NCBI GenBank assembly: GCA_043557195.1
Contig: CP121314.1
Location: 2,914,001-2,978,000 of the forward strand
DNA length: 64,000 nt
Source: Jejuia sp043557195
GTDB taxonomy: Bacteria; Bacteroidota; Bacteroidia; Flavobacteriales; Flavobacteriaceae
Direction: 5' to 3'
Shown here: positions 43,954-53,167 of the stretch, piece by piece
Position numbering within the stretch: the stretch's first letter is position 1
How the letters are laid out: every line of letters begins with the position of its first letter
Made by a program: the position numbers and the translations under genes
Notes under the pieces: model-generated
Databases searched by the model: none
Seen by the model: the letters and a program-made list of their open reading frames with translations, nothing else
Told to the model about the DNA's origin: nothing

Positions 43954-45990
43954 TTATTTCAACAACCCCGCACGTTTCAACAAAGCCTCAGGTTTAGGTT
44001 CTTGCCCTCTAAAACGTTTATAAAGCGTCATTGGGTTTTCAGTTCCTCCTTTGCTTAACACATTATCTTTAAATTTATCAGCTACCGTTTTATTGAAAAT
44101 GCCTTTTTCCTTAAAATATTCAAAAGCATCAGCATCTAAAACCTCGGCCCATTTATAACTGTAATAGCCAGAAGAGTACCCACCTTGAAATATATGTGCA
44201 AATGCTGTACTCATACAGTTTTCTGCAACATCAGGATAGAGTTTGGTGTTTTCAAACGCTTTAGCTTCATGCGCTTTAACATTTTTAATATGGCTCGGGT
44301 CCACACCATGCCAACTCATATCTAATAGCCCAAAACTTAATTGGCGCAAGGTTTGCATTCCTTCATGAAAGGTGGCAGATTCCTTAATTTTTTCAACCAA
44401 ATCCATCGGAATAAGAGCTCCAGTTTCATAATGGGTAGCGAACAATTCTAAAGCTTCTTTTTCGTAACACCAATTTTCCATTACTTGACTTGGCAATTCT
44501 ACAAAATCCCAAAATACACTAGTTCCGGACAAGCTAGGGTAGGTGGTGTCTGCAAGCATACCATGAAGCGCATGCCCGAATTCGTGAAATAAAGTTGTTA
44601 CTTCGTTAAAAGTCAATAACGAAGGCTTGGTTTTCGTCGGCTTTGTGAAATTGCAAACTACGGAAATGTGAGGTCTGCTATTTTCACCGTTTTTAAAGAA
44701 TTGTGGCTTGTAAACTGTCATCCACGCACCATTGCGTTTTCCTGCTCTTGGAAAATAGTCAGCATAAAAAATGGCTATAAAATCACCTTTTGAATTGGTT
44801 ACTTTATAAGTTAATACATCGTCGTGGTATTTATCTATGGTATCAATTTCTTCAAAATGTAAATCGAATAATTTTTCCGCTATTTTAAATGAGCCATCTA
44901 TAACATTTTCAAGTTTGAAATAAGGCTTCAGCTTTTCATCATCTAAACTAAATAGTTTTTGTTTTAATTTTTCAGAATAATAAGCGCCGTCCCATTTTTG
45001 AAGTTGGTCAATACCATCTAAATCTTTGGCGAAATTTTCTAGATTTCTGAATTCTCGTTCTGCCGCAGGTTTTGCCTTTTCCAATAATTCGTTTAAAAAC
45101 TTCTGAACGTTTTCAGGCGTTTCTGCCATACGTTCTTCCAAAACAAAATGTGCATGTGTTTTATATCCTAGCAGTTTTGCACGTTGATAACGTAATTTTA
45201 CAATTTCCAGAACATTATTTTGATTATCTAAATCATCACCCTTAAAGGCTTTTGCACCTGCAGCGATTGACAGTTTTTTGCGCAACTCTCGGTTATCTGC
45301 ATACGTCACAAAAGGAATATAACTTGGGTAATCTAACGTAAATAACCAGCCTTCTTTCTCTTTACTTTCAGCTAATTGTTTTGCAGCTTCTTTTGCACCA
45401 TCTGGTAATCCTGATAAATCTGCTTCATTAGTAATTAGCATTTCGAATTTATTGGTTTCTGCTAAAACATTTTCACCAAATTTTAACTTCAGTTTGCTTA
45501 ATTTTTTGTCAATGTCTCTAAGTTGTTCTTTTTTATCTTCTGGAAGGTTAGCACCGTTTCTTGAAAAGCTTTTATACTTTTTATCTAATAAGGTGTCTTG
45601 TTCGGTGGTTAAATTAAGTGTTGTTTTTGAATCATAAACAGCTTTAACACGTTTAAATAGATCCTCATTCAACGTAATATCATTACTGAATTCAGAAAGT
45701 AAAGGAGACACTTCTTGTGCTATTTTTTGAATGGTTTCATTAGTTTCAGCTGAATTCAAATTGAAAAAAATACTCGAAATTCTATCTAGCTTTTCCCCTG
45801 AAAATTCTAAGGCTTCAATAGTGTTTTCAAAAGTTGGAGCTGCATCATTATTTACAATGGTATCAATTTCTGCTTTAGCATCAGCTATGGCTTTTGTGAA
45901 TGCAGGTAAATAATGGTCATCTTTAATTTTAGAAAATGGAGCAGTGTTATATGGTGTATTAAAACCGTTTGTCGATGAATACTCAATCAT
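43954..45990 (-). CDS. M3-family metallopeptidase (oligopeptidase A/Dcp-like)
   Basis: A cytosolic zinc oligopeptidase of 678 residues in the M3 family (oligopeptidase A or peptidyl-dipeptidase Dcp). The zinc motif is FHEFGHALHGML (HExxH) with the third ligand in VELPSQVMENW. The active-site C-terminal region is present (GGYSSGYYSYKWAEVLDADAF, with the catalytic Tyr and His environment). The start is MIEYSSTNGFNTPYNTAPF. No signal peptide is found. It is upstream of the LAS peptidase gene. Confidence 0.93.
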   Translation of the reverse strand: MIEYSSTNGFNTPYNTAPFSKIKDDHYLPAFTKAIADAKAEIDTIVNNDAAPTFENTIEALEFSGEKLDRISSIFFNLNSAETNETIQKIAQEVSPLLSEFSNDITLNEDLFKRVKAVYDSKTTLNLTTEQDTLLDKKYKSFSRNGANLPEDKKEQLRDIDKKLSKLKLKFGENVLAETNKFEMLITNEADLSGLPDGAKEAAKQLAESKEKEGWLFTLDYPSYIPFVTYADNRELRKKLSIAAGAKAFKGDDLDNQNNVLEIVKLRYQRAKLLGYKTHAHFVLEERMAETPENVQKFLNELLEKAKPAAEREFRNLENFAKDLDGIDQLQKWDGAYYSEKLKQKLFSLDDEKLKPYFKLENVIDGSFKIAEKLFDLHFEEIDTIDKYHDDVLTYKVTNSKGDFIAIFYADYFPRAGKRNGAWMTVYKPQFFKNGENSRPHISVVCNFTKPTKTKPSLLTFNEVTTLFHEFGHALHGMLADTTYPSLSGTSVFWDFVELPSQVMENWCYEKEALELFATHYETGALIPMDLVEKIKESATFHEGMQTLRQLSFGLLDMSWHGVDPSHIKNVKAHEAKAFENTKLYPDVAENCMSTAFAHIFQGGYSSGYYSYKWAEVLDADAFEYFKEKGIFNKTVADKFKDNVLSKGGTENPMTLYKRFRGQEPKPEALLKRAGLLK

Positions 45991-46116
45991 AATTTGGTAA
46001 AAAAGTGTTAAAATTTTAATTTATTATGCATGCACAGTAAATTAGTTATATATTCGCGCAGATTTTTCAGAGGAGTTAACTTTTTAACTCGTAAGAATTA
46101 TTGTTAATAGCTATGG

Positions 46117-46140
46117 AACCTCGACAGTTTTGTCGGGGTT
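46117..46140. other. Stem-loop downstream of purE
   Basis: AACCTCGACA (46117-46126) pairs with TGTCGGGGTT (46131-46140) with one G-U pair around GTTT. It lies 4 bp after the purE stop codon on the minus strand, but the T run is on the plus strand, so termination is uncertain. Confidence 0.4.
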
Positions 46141-46143
46141 TCT

Positions 46144-46626
46144 CTATTTTAAATCCTTAGCAGATTCGTGTACTTTTAGCTTTAAACCTTCTTTGTAAGC
46201 TATAACCTTATCAAGCACACACGTATCATGAGAACCAATAATTTGGGCTGCTAGAATACCTGCGTTTTTCGCACCGTTTAATGCAACCGTAGCTACAGGT
46301 ACTCCTCCAGGCATTTGTAAAATAGATAGTACAGAGTCCCATCCATCAATAGAGTTGCTGCTTTTTACAGGCACACCAATTACAGGTAAAGGCGACAAAG
46401 ATGCAATCATTCCAGGTAAGTGAGCAGCACCACCGGCACCAGCAATAACAACAGCAAAACCTCGTGTATGTGCATTTTTACCATAATCAAATAATTTTTC
46501 TGGAGTACGATGTGCTGATACAATATCAACTTCAACTTCAATATCAAAACCTTTTAAGATGTCTATTGCATCTTGCATTACAGGAAGATCACTTTTGCTC
46601 CCCATAATTACACCTACTTTATTCAT
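46144..46626 (-). CDS. purE: N5-carboxyaminoimidazole ribonucleotide mutase
   Basis: The class I PurE converts N5-CAIR to CAIR in purine synthesis. The motifs are VGVIMGSKSDLP, VSAHRTP, AGAGGAAHLPGM and SIDGWDSVLSILQMPGGVPVATVA. An upstream TTG start (46635) would add three residues; the ATG at 46626 is preferred. The length (about 160) fits an octameric PurE. It lies 78 bp downstream of purK on the same strand, consistent with one operon; a stem-loop follows. Confidence 0.95.
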   Translation of the reverse strand: MNKVGVIMGSKSDLPVMQDAIDILKGFDIEVEVDIVSAHRTPEKLFDYGKNAHTRGFAVVIAGAGGAAHLPGMIASLSPLPVIGVPVKSSNSIDGWDSVLSILQMPGGVPVATVALNGAKNAGILAAQIIGSHDTCVLDKVIAYKEGLKLKVHESAKDLK

Positions 46627-46704
46627 AAATTCCAAATTTTAAAAATTCCAAAATCCAAAAAATCACCACCTAGTTATTGGAATTTGGTTTTTAGTTATTG
46701 TGAT

Positions 46705-47859
46705 TTAATCACTTATTACTTTAATCGATTTTTTTACTTCTTCAGCAATACGACGCGCTTCATTCAAATCTTCATTTACAATAGTTACATGCCCCATTTT
46801 ACGAAACGGACGCGTCTGTTTTTTACCATAAATATGTGGCGTTACGCCATCCATGGTCATGATATTTTCTATGTTTTCATAAACTACGTTGCCAGTATAT
46901 CCTTCAGCACCAACCAAATTTACCATTACGCCTCCAACTTTACTATCGGTTCTACCCAAAGGTAAATCTAAAATAGCACGGAGGTGTTGTTCAAATTGCG
47001 AGGTGTAACTCGCTTCTATGGTTTGATGCCCAGAATTATGTGGTCTTGGGGCTACTTCGTTAATTAAGATTTGATCATCTTTAGTTTGAAACATTTCCAC
47101 CGCCAATAAACCAACATGATTAAAGGCTTTTGAAACATTTAGAGCAATTTCTCTAGCTTTTTTAGCGACGTCATCTGAAATTCTAGCAGGACAAATTACA
47201 TACTCCACCTGATTTGCTTCCGGGTGAAATTCCATTTCTACCACAGGAAATGTCTTTGTCTCTCCCGATGCGTTTCGCGCCACAATTACAGCCAATTCAT
47301 TTTTAAAAGGTACCAACTCTTCAGCAATGCATTCACCTTTAGGTAAGTTTTCTAAATCAGATAGCTTGCGCACTACTTTAACCCCATTGCCATCATATCC
47401 AAATTGTGCCGCTTTCCATACAAATGGTAATTCTAACCCGCCATTAGCAATTGCATCTTCAATTTCAGATAAATAGGCAAATCTTGAAAAAGGCGCAGTT
47501 GGTAATTCGTTATCAACATAAAACAATTTTTGTTTTGCTTTATTCTGGATGGTACGCAATGTTTTTGAGGCTGGATACACTTTTACGCCTTCTTTTTCCA
47601 AAGCTTCAAGAGCATCAACATTTACATTTTCTATTTCTATAGTTAATACATCAACCTGTTTTCCGAAGTTATACACCGCATCATAATCCATCAAATTGCC
47701 TAAATGAAATTCATCACAGGCAATTTTGCAAGGTGCTTCTTCGCTGGCTTCTAGTACACAAGTATAAATATCAAACTTGCGCGTATTGTACAACAACATT
47801 TTACCCAATTGGCCACCACCTAAAATTCCTAATTTAAAATCTGAAGAAAAATAATTCAT
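46705..47859 (-). CDS. purK: N5-carboxyaminoimidazole ribonucleotide synthase
   Basis: An ATP-grasp enzyme that carboxylates AIR to N5-CAIR, followed by PurE. The sequence starts FKLGILGGGQLGKMLLYNTRKF and contains the ATP-grasp segments LPFVWKAAQFGYDGNGVKVV, EELVPFKNELAVIVAR and INEVAPRPHNSGHQTIEAS. The 384-residue length is normal. It is the first gene before purE, both on the minus strand. It is divergent from the hpt-adk fusion gene. Confidence 0.95.
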   Translation of the reverse strand: MNYFSSDFKLGILGGGQLGKMLLYNTRKFDIYTCVLEASEEAPCKIACDEFHLGNLMDYDAVYNFGKQVDVLTIEIENVNVDALEALEKEGVKVYPASKTLRTIQNKAKQKLFYVDNELPTAPFSRFAYLSEIEDAIANGGLELPFVWKAAQFGYDGNGVKVVRKLSDLENLPKGECIAEELVPFKNELAVIVARNASGETKTFPVVEMEFHPEANQVEYVICPARISDDVAKKAREIALNVSKAFNHVGLLAVEMFQTKDDQILINEVAPRPHNSGHQTIEASYTSQFEQHLRAILDLPLGRTDSKVGGVMVNLVGAEGYTGNVVYENIENIMTMDGVTPHIYGKKQTRPFRKMGHVTIVNEDLNEARRIAEEVKKSIKVISD

Positions 47860-47966
47860 TGCTAACTTTTAAAAGTACAAGTTAAAGATGCACAAAAATA
47901 CACTTAAATAGTAAATTCTGTAACCAAATCGCAAATCAAAACATCGTAAAACGTAAATCATTTAAT

Positions 47967-47974
47967 TATCTTTG
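47967..47974 (+). promoter_or_regulatory. -7 box of the HPRT-ADK gene
   Basis: TATCTTTG matches TAnnTTTG and ends 21 bp before the chosen GTG start (47996). A TTG at 47972, formally in frame, lies within this box and is therefore not a likely start. Confidence 0.5.
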
Positions 47975-47995
47975 CATTTTTCAAACCAAATTAAA

Positions 47996-49105
47996 GTGAT
48001 AAAGCTTCACGACAAATATTTTAAACCGTTTATTTCTGCTAATGAAATTGAAGCAGCAGTGGATAGAATGGTTTCTGAAATTGCTAATGATTTAGGTGAT
48101 GAAATTCCTGTTTTTGTTGGGATTTTAAATGGTTCATTTATGTTTGCTAGCGATTTTGTGAAGAAGTATCCAAAACCTTGTGAAGTTACTTTTATAAAAT
48201 TGGCGTCTTACGAAGGCGTGAAATCTAGTGAAGATATCCAACGCTTAATTGGCTTAACCCAAGATTTAACAGGAAGAACAGTTGTAATACTTGAGGATAT
48301 TATTGATACTGGAAAAACGCTGGCAGAAGTACACCGAATTTTTAAAAATGAAAATGCAAAAAAACTTATAATTGCAACACTTTTCTATAAGCCTGAAGCT
48401 TACAAGAAAGATTTTAAACTCCATTATATAGGTATAAAAATTCCAAACAAATTTATCGTGGGCTATGGTTTAGACTACGACAATTTGGGAAGAGATTTAC
48501 CAGAAGTATATCAAATTAAAGAAACACAACATATGACTAATTTAGTATTATTTGGCCCTCCGGGAGCAGGTAAAGGCACACAAGCCAATTTTTTAAAAGA
48601 AAAATATAACCTTGTTCACATTTCTACAGGAGATGTTTTTAGATATAACATTAAAAACGAAACTGCTTTAGGAATGCTGGCCAAATCATATATTGATAAA
48701 GGAGCGTTGGTTCCAGATCAAGTAACTATTGATATGCTTAATGCTGAAGTTGAAAAAAATGCAGATGCTAATGGGTTTATTTTTGATGGATTCCCTAGAA
48801 CTAATGCACAAGCTGAAGCTTTAGATAAATTAATGGATGAAAAAGATTCTCAGATTAATGCTATGATTGCTTTGGAAGTTGATGATGAGGTTTTGGTAAA
48901 GCGTTTATTAGAACGTGGAAAAACTAGTGGAAGAGCAGATGATGCTGATGAGTCTGTTATTAGAAATAGAATCGAAGTATATTATAACGAAACCGCTATA
49001 CTTAAAGATTACTACACCGCTCAAGATAAATATTTTGGTGTGGATGGTGTTGGTAGTATTGAAGACATCACAGAGCGACTTAGTAAGGTAATTGACACCT
49101 TATAA
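47996..49105 (+). CDS. Fused hypoxanthine phosphoribosyltransferase-adenylate kinase
   Basis: A bifunctional purine-salvage enzyme, about 369 residues. Residues 1-179 are an HPRT: PVFVGILNGSFMFASD, the PRPP loop VVILEDIIDTGKT and the LPEVYQIKE end. Residue 180 is a Met (codon 48533-48535) that begins a complete adenylate kinase: P-loop GPPGAGKGT, STGDVFR, FDGFPRT, and the RADDADESVIRNR region; the LID is short, without zinc Cys. The fusion links IMP formation to ATP use. An internal start at 48533 could also give free adenylate kinase. GTG at 47996 is chosen because the TTG lies in the -7 box. I recall long adenylate kinases of this type in Flavobacteriaceae. Confidence 0.93.
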   Translation: MIKLHDKYFKPFISANEIEAAVDRMVSEIANDLGDEIPVFVGILNGSFMFASDFVKKYPKPCEVTFIKLASYEGVKSSEDIQRLIGLTQDLTGRTVVILEDIIDTGKTLAEVHRIFKNENAKKLIIATLFYKPEAYKKDFKLHYIGIKIPNKFIVGYGLDYDNLGRDLPEVYQIKETQHMTNLVLFGPPGAGKGTQANFLKEKYNLVHISTGDVFRYNIKNETALGMLAKSYIDKGALVPDQVTIDMLNAEVEKNADANGFIFDGFPRTNAQAEALDKLMDEKDSQINAMIALEVDDEVLVKRLLERGKTSGRADDADESVIRNRIEVYYNETAILKDYYTAQDKYFGVDGVGSIEDITERLSKVIDTL

Positions 49106-49163
49106 GTATTCTTCACAAGAGTTTGAACTTTAAACTTTAAACTTAGAATTTTAAACTCGAAAA

Positions 49164-50162
49164 ATGACAGAGGGAAATTTTGTTGATTACGTAAAAATGT
49201 ATGTTGCCTCTGGTAAAGGAGGTCAGGGTTCTGCACATTTACACAGGGAAAAGTATATTACCAAAGGCGGACCAGATGGAGGAGATGGTGGTCGTGGAGG
49301 ACATGTCATTATTCGCGGAAATTCTAATCTGTGGACACTATTTCATCTAAAATTCAAAAAACATATTCGTGCCGGTCATGGAGGCAATGGCAGTAAAAGT
49401 AGAAGTACTGGAGCCGATGGCGAAGACGCCTATGTCGATGTCCCTCTAGGAACAGTAGTTAGAGATTCTGAAACTAACGAAATTCTCTTTGAAATTACAG
49501 AACACGGCGAAGAAAAAATTATCGTAGAAGGCGGTAAAGGCGGACTTGGAAATTGGCATTTTAAATCTTCAACCAATCAAACGCCTCGATATGCGCAACC
49601 TGGAATGCCCATGGTAGAGCAATACATTACCATGGAACTTAAAGTGTTGGCAGATGTTGGTTTGGTAGGTTTTCCAAACGCTGGTAAATCTACGCTACTT
49701 TCAGTTATCACCTCTGCAAAACCTAAGATTGCAGATTATGAGTTTACTACGCTTAAGCCAAATCTAGGTATTGTAGAATATCGCGATTTTCAAACCTTTG
49801 TAATGGCCGATATCCCTGGGATTATTGAAGGCGCTGCTGAAGGAAAGGGTCTAGGACATTACTTCTTACGGCATATTGAACGTAATTCTGTGTTGTTATT
49901 TTTAATTCCAGCCGATGCAGATGACATTACAAAACAATATGAGATTTTATTGGACGAGTTGCGTCGCTACAATCCAGAAATGCTGGATAAGGAACGCTTA
50001 ATTGCCATTTCAAAATGCGATATGTTAGATAGTGAATTGCAAGCAGAACTAAAAACAGAACTTGATAACGAGCTTCCAATCCCATATATTTTTATGTCCT
50101 CTGTGGCGCAACAAGGTATCACAGAACTTAAAGATAGACTCTGGAAAATGTTGAACTCTTAA
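49164..50162 (+). CDS. obg: GTPase Obg
   Basis: A ribosome-associated GTPase involved in 50S assembly and stress. The N-terminal Obg fold (residues ~1-158) has the glycine-rich start DYVKMYVASGKGGQGS and the six PGG-like turns; the G domain has G1 GFPNAGKST, G2 Thr region (DYEFTTLKPNLG), G3 DIPGIIEG and G4 SKCD. The 332-residue length lacks the C-terminal OCT domain, as usual in Bacteroidota. The dispersed repeat copy B starts 6 bp after its stop codon. Confidence 0.95.
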   Translation: MTEGNFVDYVKMYVASGKGGQGSAHLHREKYITKGGPDGGDGGRGGHVIIRGNSNLWTLFHLKFKKHIRAGHGGNGSKSRSTGADGEDAYVDVPLGTVVRDSETNEILFEITEHGEEKIIVEGGKGGLGNWHFKSSTNQTPRYAQPGMPMVEQYITMELKVLADVGLVGFPNAGKSTLLSVITSAKPKIADYEFTTLKPNLGIVEYRDFQTFVMADIPGIIEGAAEGKGLGHYFLRHIERNSVLLFLIPADADDITKQYEILLDELRRYNPEMLDKERLIAISKCDMLDSELQAELKTELDNELPIPYIFMSSVAQQGITELKDRLWKMLNS

Positions 50163-50168
50163 TTTTTT

Positions 50169-50252
50169 GGCGTTACCCTGTCGGGTCGGGCTTTCACTAC
50201 TCAATCCCTCCTTCGTCGGGGATTTCAAACATGCCGTTCAATCCCTAACGCG
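50169..50252 (+). repeat. Structured dispersed repeat, copy B
   Basis: Begins GGCGTTACCC and ends ATCCCTAACGC. The left end GGCGTTA is the reverse complement of the right TAACGCC-like end, so the element can pair across itself. Inside are a hairpin (ACCC/GGGT around TGTC) and a second stem (TCCC/GGGGA around TCCTTCGTC). It is 6 bp after the obg stop, in the same orientation. Copies A and B share identical middle parts. Confidence 0.85.
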
Positions 50253-50263
50253 GTGCCAATTTG

Positions 50264-51373
50264 CTAAAACCTCTCATTAATCCAATCAGCAATGAGTTGT
50301 AATGCAGAAGGGGCAAAAGTTTCTTCAATAGTTTTGTATTCGTCTACATTTCCAGTTTCAGCAGTTTGAAATAAGTGGTTTAAGTTTTCTAGTTCTTTGA
50401 TAGTAACATCAGTATTTCCTGAGGCAGCTAGGGCTTTTTCTATTTCAGGCAAGTTCACTTCAGGTAACACTTGTACATCTTTACTACCATTTAAAACTAA
50501 GATGGGGCAGGTTGTTTTTTCTAAATACGCTTTAGGCTCAATTCTTATGAATTCCAACAACCATTTAGAATCTAAAATTTTGAATTGCTGTTCAATTAAA
50601 ACGGGTGTAATCGAAGGCGAAACCATCGACATTGGGTTTTGTGCTTTAAAATCATTTAATCCCTTTGTGATTTTAGATTTGATGGTGTCGGTATTCTTAT
50701 ATTGCTTTATTGCGTCATAAATTATGGTAGTTAGTTTTTCATTTTCATCAAGCATCATTTTTTGTGCACCTCTTAGTTCCATCATTTTTCTGGATTGGGT
50801 TTGTAGAATTTTACCACCGTCCACACCCGTACCTGCTAATAGCACTACAAAAACAACATCTTTATTTTTAGAAGCCACAATAGGTGCAATTAATCCACCC
50901 TCGCTATGGCCAATAAGTCCTATTTTGTTGACGTCAACATCATTTCGGGTTTTTAGAAAGTGTATCGCGGCGTTTACGTCACTTGCAAAGTCAAAAGAAG
51001 TCGCATCCTTAAAGTTGCCTTCAGATTCCGCAATACCTCTATCATCAAAACGTAAAATGGCAATACCATTGTTTGTCAAATAATCTGATAATACCAAAAA
51101 CGGTTTGTGATTAAAAGGTTTGAGATACGCATCACGATTTTGTGGACCAGAACCGCTAATTAGAATCGCTACAGGGGGATTTTTAATATCTTTTGGTAAA
51201 GTAAGTGTACCTGCTAATTTAATACTGTCGGCTTCACTATTAATCAAAACTAAATCTTCAACACTATATTCAAAAGAGGCTTTTGGTTCTTGTGGTCTTG
51301 CATTTTGCCCAACACTTAAATTGGAGAAAAAGTATAAAATTAAAGTAAGGCAAAACGCTAGTTTTTTCATCAT
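50264..51373 (-). CDS. Secreted alpha/beta hydrolase
   Basis: An alpha/beta-hydrolase of the serine-aminopeptidase-like group, about 370 residues. The start at ATG 51373 (MMKKLAFCLTLILYFFSNLSVGQN) gives a signal peptide; the longer frame to 51400 would bury it. The nucleophile elbow is LIGHSEGG, the acid probably in VLNGSKDVQV and the His in ENLNHLFQ. The segment between is helical (lid). Neighbouring genes do not form an operon. The substrate is unknown, possibly an ester or peptide of the envelope. Confidence 0.87.
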   Translation of the reverse strand: MMKKLAFCLTLILYFFSNLSVGQNARPQEPKASFEYSVEDLVLINSEADSIKLAGTLTLPKDIKNPPVAILISGSGPQNRDAYLKPFNHKPFLVLSDYLTNNGIAILRFDDRGIAESEGNFKDATSFDFASDVNAAIHFLKTRNDVDVNKIGLIGHSEGGLIAPIVASKNKDVVFVVLLAGTGVDGGKILQTQSRKMMELRGAQKMMLDENEKLTTIIYDAIKQYKNTDTIKSKITKGLNDFKAQNPMSMVSPSITPVLIEQQFKILDSKWLLEFIRIEPKAYLEKTTCPILVLNGSKDVQVLPEVNLPEIEKALAASGNTDVTIKELENLNHLFQTAETGNVDEYKTIEETFAPSALQLIADWINERF

Positions 51374-51436
51374 GTTTGAGGAATATGTGCGCAAAGGCAT
51401 AATTTTTGATTAAATTTATTCAAAAAAATCAATGTA

Positions 51437-51958
51437 ATGAAGCAATTCTTATCAATACTTATAATACTCCTGTTTATATCATGTGCGCCAATTTATGTAA
51501 ACTACGATTATGATAAAGCGGTAGACTTTTCAAAATATAAAACCTATCAATATTTTGGAGACATGGAAACAGGTTTAAGTCAGTTGGATACAAAGCGCCT
51601 TTTAGATGAATTAGATAAAAAATTAAAAGCAAATGGATTTGTTATTTCTGAAAACCCAGATTTTTTGATTGATATAAAAAGTACGGAGTTTAGAAACCCG
51701 CAGCAAGAAACCGTAGGTGTTGGTGTAGGCGGCGGCGGTGGCAATGTTGGTGGAGGTATTTCCATTGGTTTGCCTATTGGACAAAACAATATGAGTCGCG
51801 AAATTATTTTTGATTTTGTTGATGCGTCGAATAAGCAATTATTCTGGCAAGCTAAAAGTGAAGCGAGTTTCAATCCAAGAGCAGAACCTATAAAACGAGA
51901 AGAACGTTTTGCTGCAATTGTAGAAAAGGTTTTTAAAAAGTATCCAATGTTAAAATAG
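51437..51958 (+). CDS. DUF4136 lipoprotein
   Basis: A 173-residue lipoprotein with a lipobox in LLFISCAP (Cys about residue 16). The DUF4136 pattern is seen: YDKAVDFSKYKTYQYF, NPDFLIDIKSTE, the Gly-rich VGVGVGGGGGNVGGG, and IIFDFVDASNKQLFWQAKSE. These proteins occur in the envelope of many Bacteroidota and proteobacteria, with no settled function. It is divergent from the hydrolase gene and is followed 6 bp later by a frameshifted gene that may have been its operon partner. Confidence 0.9.
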   Translation: MKQFLSILIILLFISCAPIYVNYDYDKAVDFSKYKTYQYFGDMETGLSQLDTKRLLDELDKKLKANGFVISENPDFLIDIKSTEFRNPQQETVGVGVGGGGGNVGGGISIGLPIGQNNMSREIIFDFVDASNKQLFWQAKSEASFNPRAEPIKREERFAAIVEKVFKKYPMLK

Positions 51959-51964
51959 TTTGTT

Positions 51965-52371
51965 TTGAAAAGGGTAATCTATTCGAAAGTATTCATTATA
52001 TCATTTTTTCTGTTTGTTTTTGCGAACATTGGGTTTTCCCAAAACAATAGTAAGAGTAAATATTACATTGTAGGTACATGGTTAAGAGAATCTTTAACAG
52101 CTAAAGGAGATTTGATTTTAAAAAGAAAAATAGTAAATCAAAATTCTAAAACTACTGAAATAGTCATCTCTAATAATGGAATAATTTTCGAAAATATAAA
52201 AAGCAATAGAAGGTGTGGGAATGATTTTCGAATGACCGCCCAAAAGGAAAATGGTATTTAGAAGATGAAATATTTCATACTACAAAGTCAATAATATCCA
52301 ATATTCAAGCATATAAAATTGTTGAATTAAATATGCGTAAAATGATATTGACTCCAATTGCTCTAGAGTAA
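51965..52371 (+). pseudogene. Frameshifted small secreted protein (lipocalin-like)
   Basis: A small gene broken by a single-base deletion. The first part (TTG start at 51965) has a signal peptide (VFIISFFLFVFANIGFSQ), then YYIVGTWLRESL and LILKRKI. The frame stops at 52261, but the other phase gives a coherent C-terminus FSNDRPKGKWYLEDEIFHTT...YKIVELNMRKMILTPIALE with TAA at 52369-52371. One extra T in the TTTT run near 52222-52227 would join the two. The domain pattern resembles the lipocalin-like proteins of flavobacteria. It could be a sequencing error or a true pseudogene. Confidence 0.6.
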
Positions 52372-52436
52372 TTTAATTTATAGATTTATAAAAGATTATT
52401 TTTTATGTTTTGTAGTTTTACATAAACAGAAAAACT

Positions 52437-53162
52437 ATGAACACAATTCAAAATAAAGTCGCATTAATTACAGGAGGTTCAAAAGGCATAGGTTACGGTG
52501 TAGCACAATCTTTAATGGAAAAAGGGGTGCATGTTGCTGTAACGAGTAGGAGTGAGGCAGCTGCAAAAGAAGCCGCAAAAAACTTAAATACCAATAGTAC
52601 AACGCAAGCCAACGCTATTGGAGTAGCTGCTGATGTTAGAGATTTTGAAAGTCAGGAAAAAGCTGTTGCTGAAACGCTAGAAGCGTTTGGACAACTAGAT
52701 ATTATTATTGCAAATGCAGGTTTAGGACGTTTTGGTAGTATTGAAAGTTTAAGTATAGATGATTGGAATGCTGTTATAGATACGAACTTAACAGGTGTGT
52801 TTTATTCTATTAAAGCTGGAGTTGAAGCTCTTAAAAAATCTAAAGGTTATTTTATTACTATTTCTAGTTTAGCGGGCACTAATTTCTTTGCTGGAGGTGC
52901 AGCGTATAATGCTAGTAAATTTGGTGTTACTGGATTTACCCAAGCTGTAATGCTAGATTTAAGACAACATGGCGTAAAAGTAAGTACGATAATGCCAGGG
53001 TCTGTGTCTACGTATTTTAATAATAATGAACCTGGAGAAAAAGATGCATGGAAAATTCAAATTGAAGATATTGGTAAACTTGTGGTTGATCTCTTAGAAA
53101 TGCATCCTAGAACATTACCAAGTAAAATTGAAGTGCGACCAACTACACCTCCTTCAAAATAA
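52437..53162 (+). CDS. Short-chain dehydrogenase/reductase (SDR)
   Basis: A 241-residue classical SDR, NAD(P)-dependent. The cofactor motif is TGGSKGIG (about 12-19), the NAG motif in IIANAGLG, the catalytic Ser in ITISSLAG and the YNASK pair. The C-terminus ends with RTLPSKIEVRPTTPPSK, as in the 3-ketoacyl-reductase-like SDRs. It stands alone between the broken secreted-protein gene and the convergent M64 peptidase gene. The substrate is not known. Confidence 0.88.
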   Translation: MNTIQNKVALITGGSKGIGYGVAQSLMEKGVHVAVTSRSEAAAKEAAKNLNTNSTTQANAIGVAADVRDFESQEKAVAETLEAFGQLDIIIANAGLGRFGSIESLSIDDWNAVIDTNLTGVFYSIKAGVEALKKSKGYFITISSLAGTNFFAGGAAYNASKFGVTGFTQAVMLDLRQHGVKVSTIMPGSVSTYFNNNEPGEKDAWKIQIEDIGKLVVDLLEMHPRTLPSKIEVRPTTPPSK

Positions 53163-53167
53163 TTCGT

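Noticed and set aside
46117..46140. Stem-loop as a terminator for purE
   Set aside because: The T run lies on the other strand; it is listed only as a stem-loop.
47972..47995. TTG start eight codons upstream in the HPRT-ADK gene
   Set aside because: It lies within the TATCTTTG -7 box, so it would not be in the mRNA.
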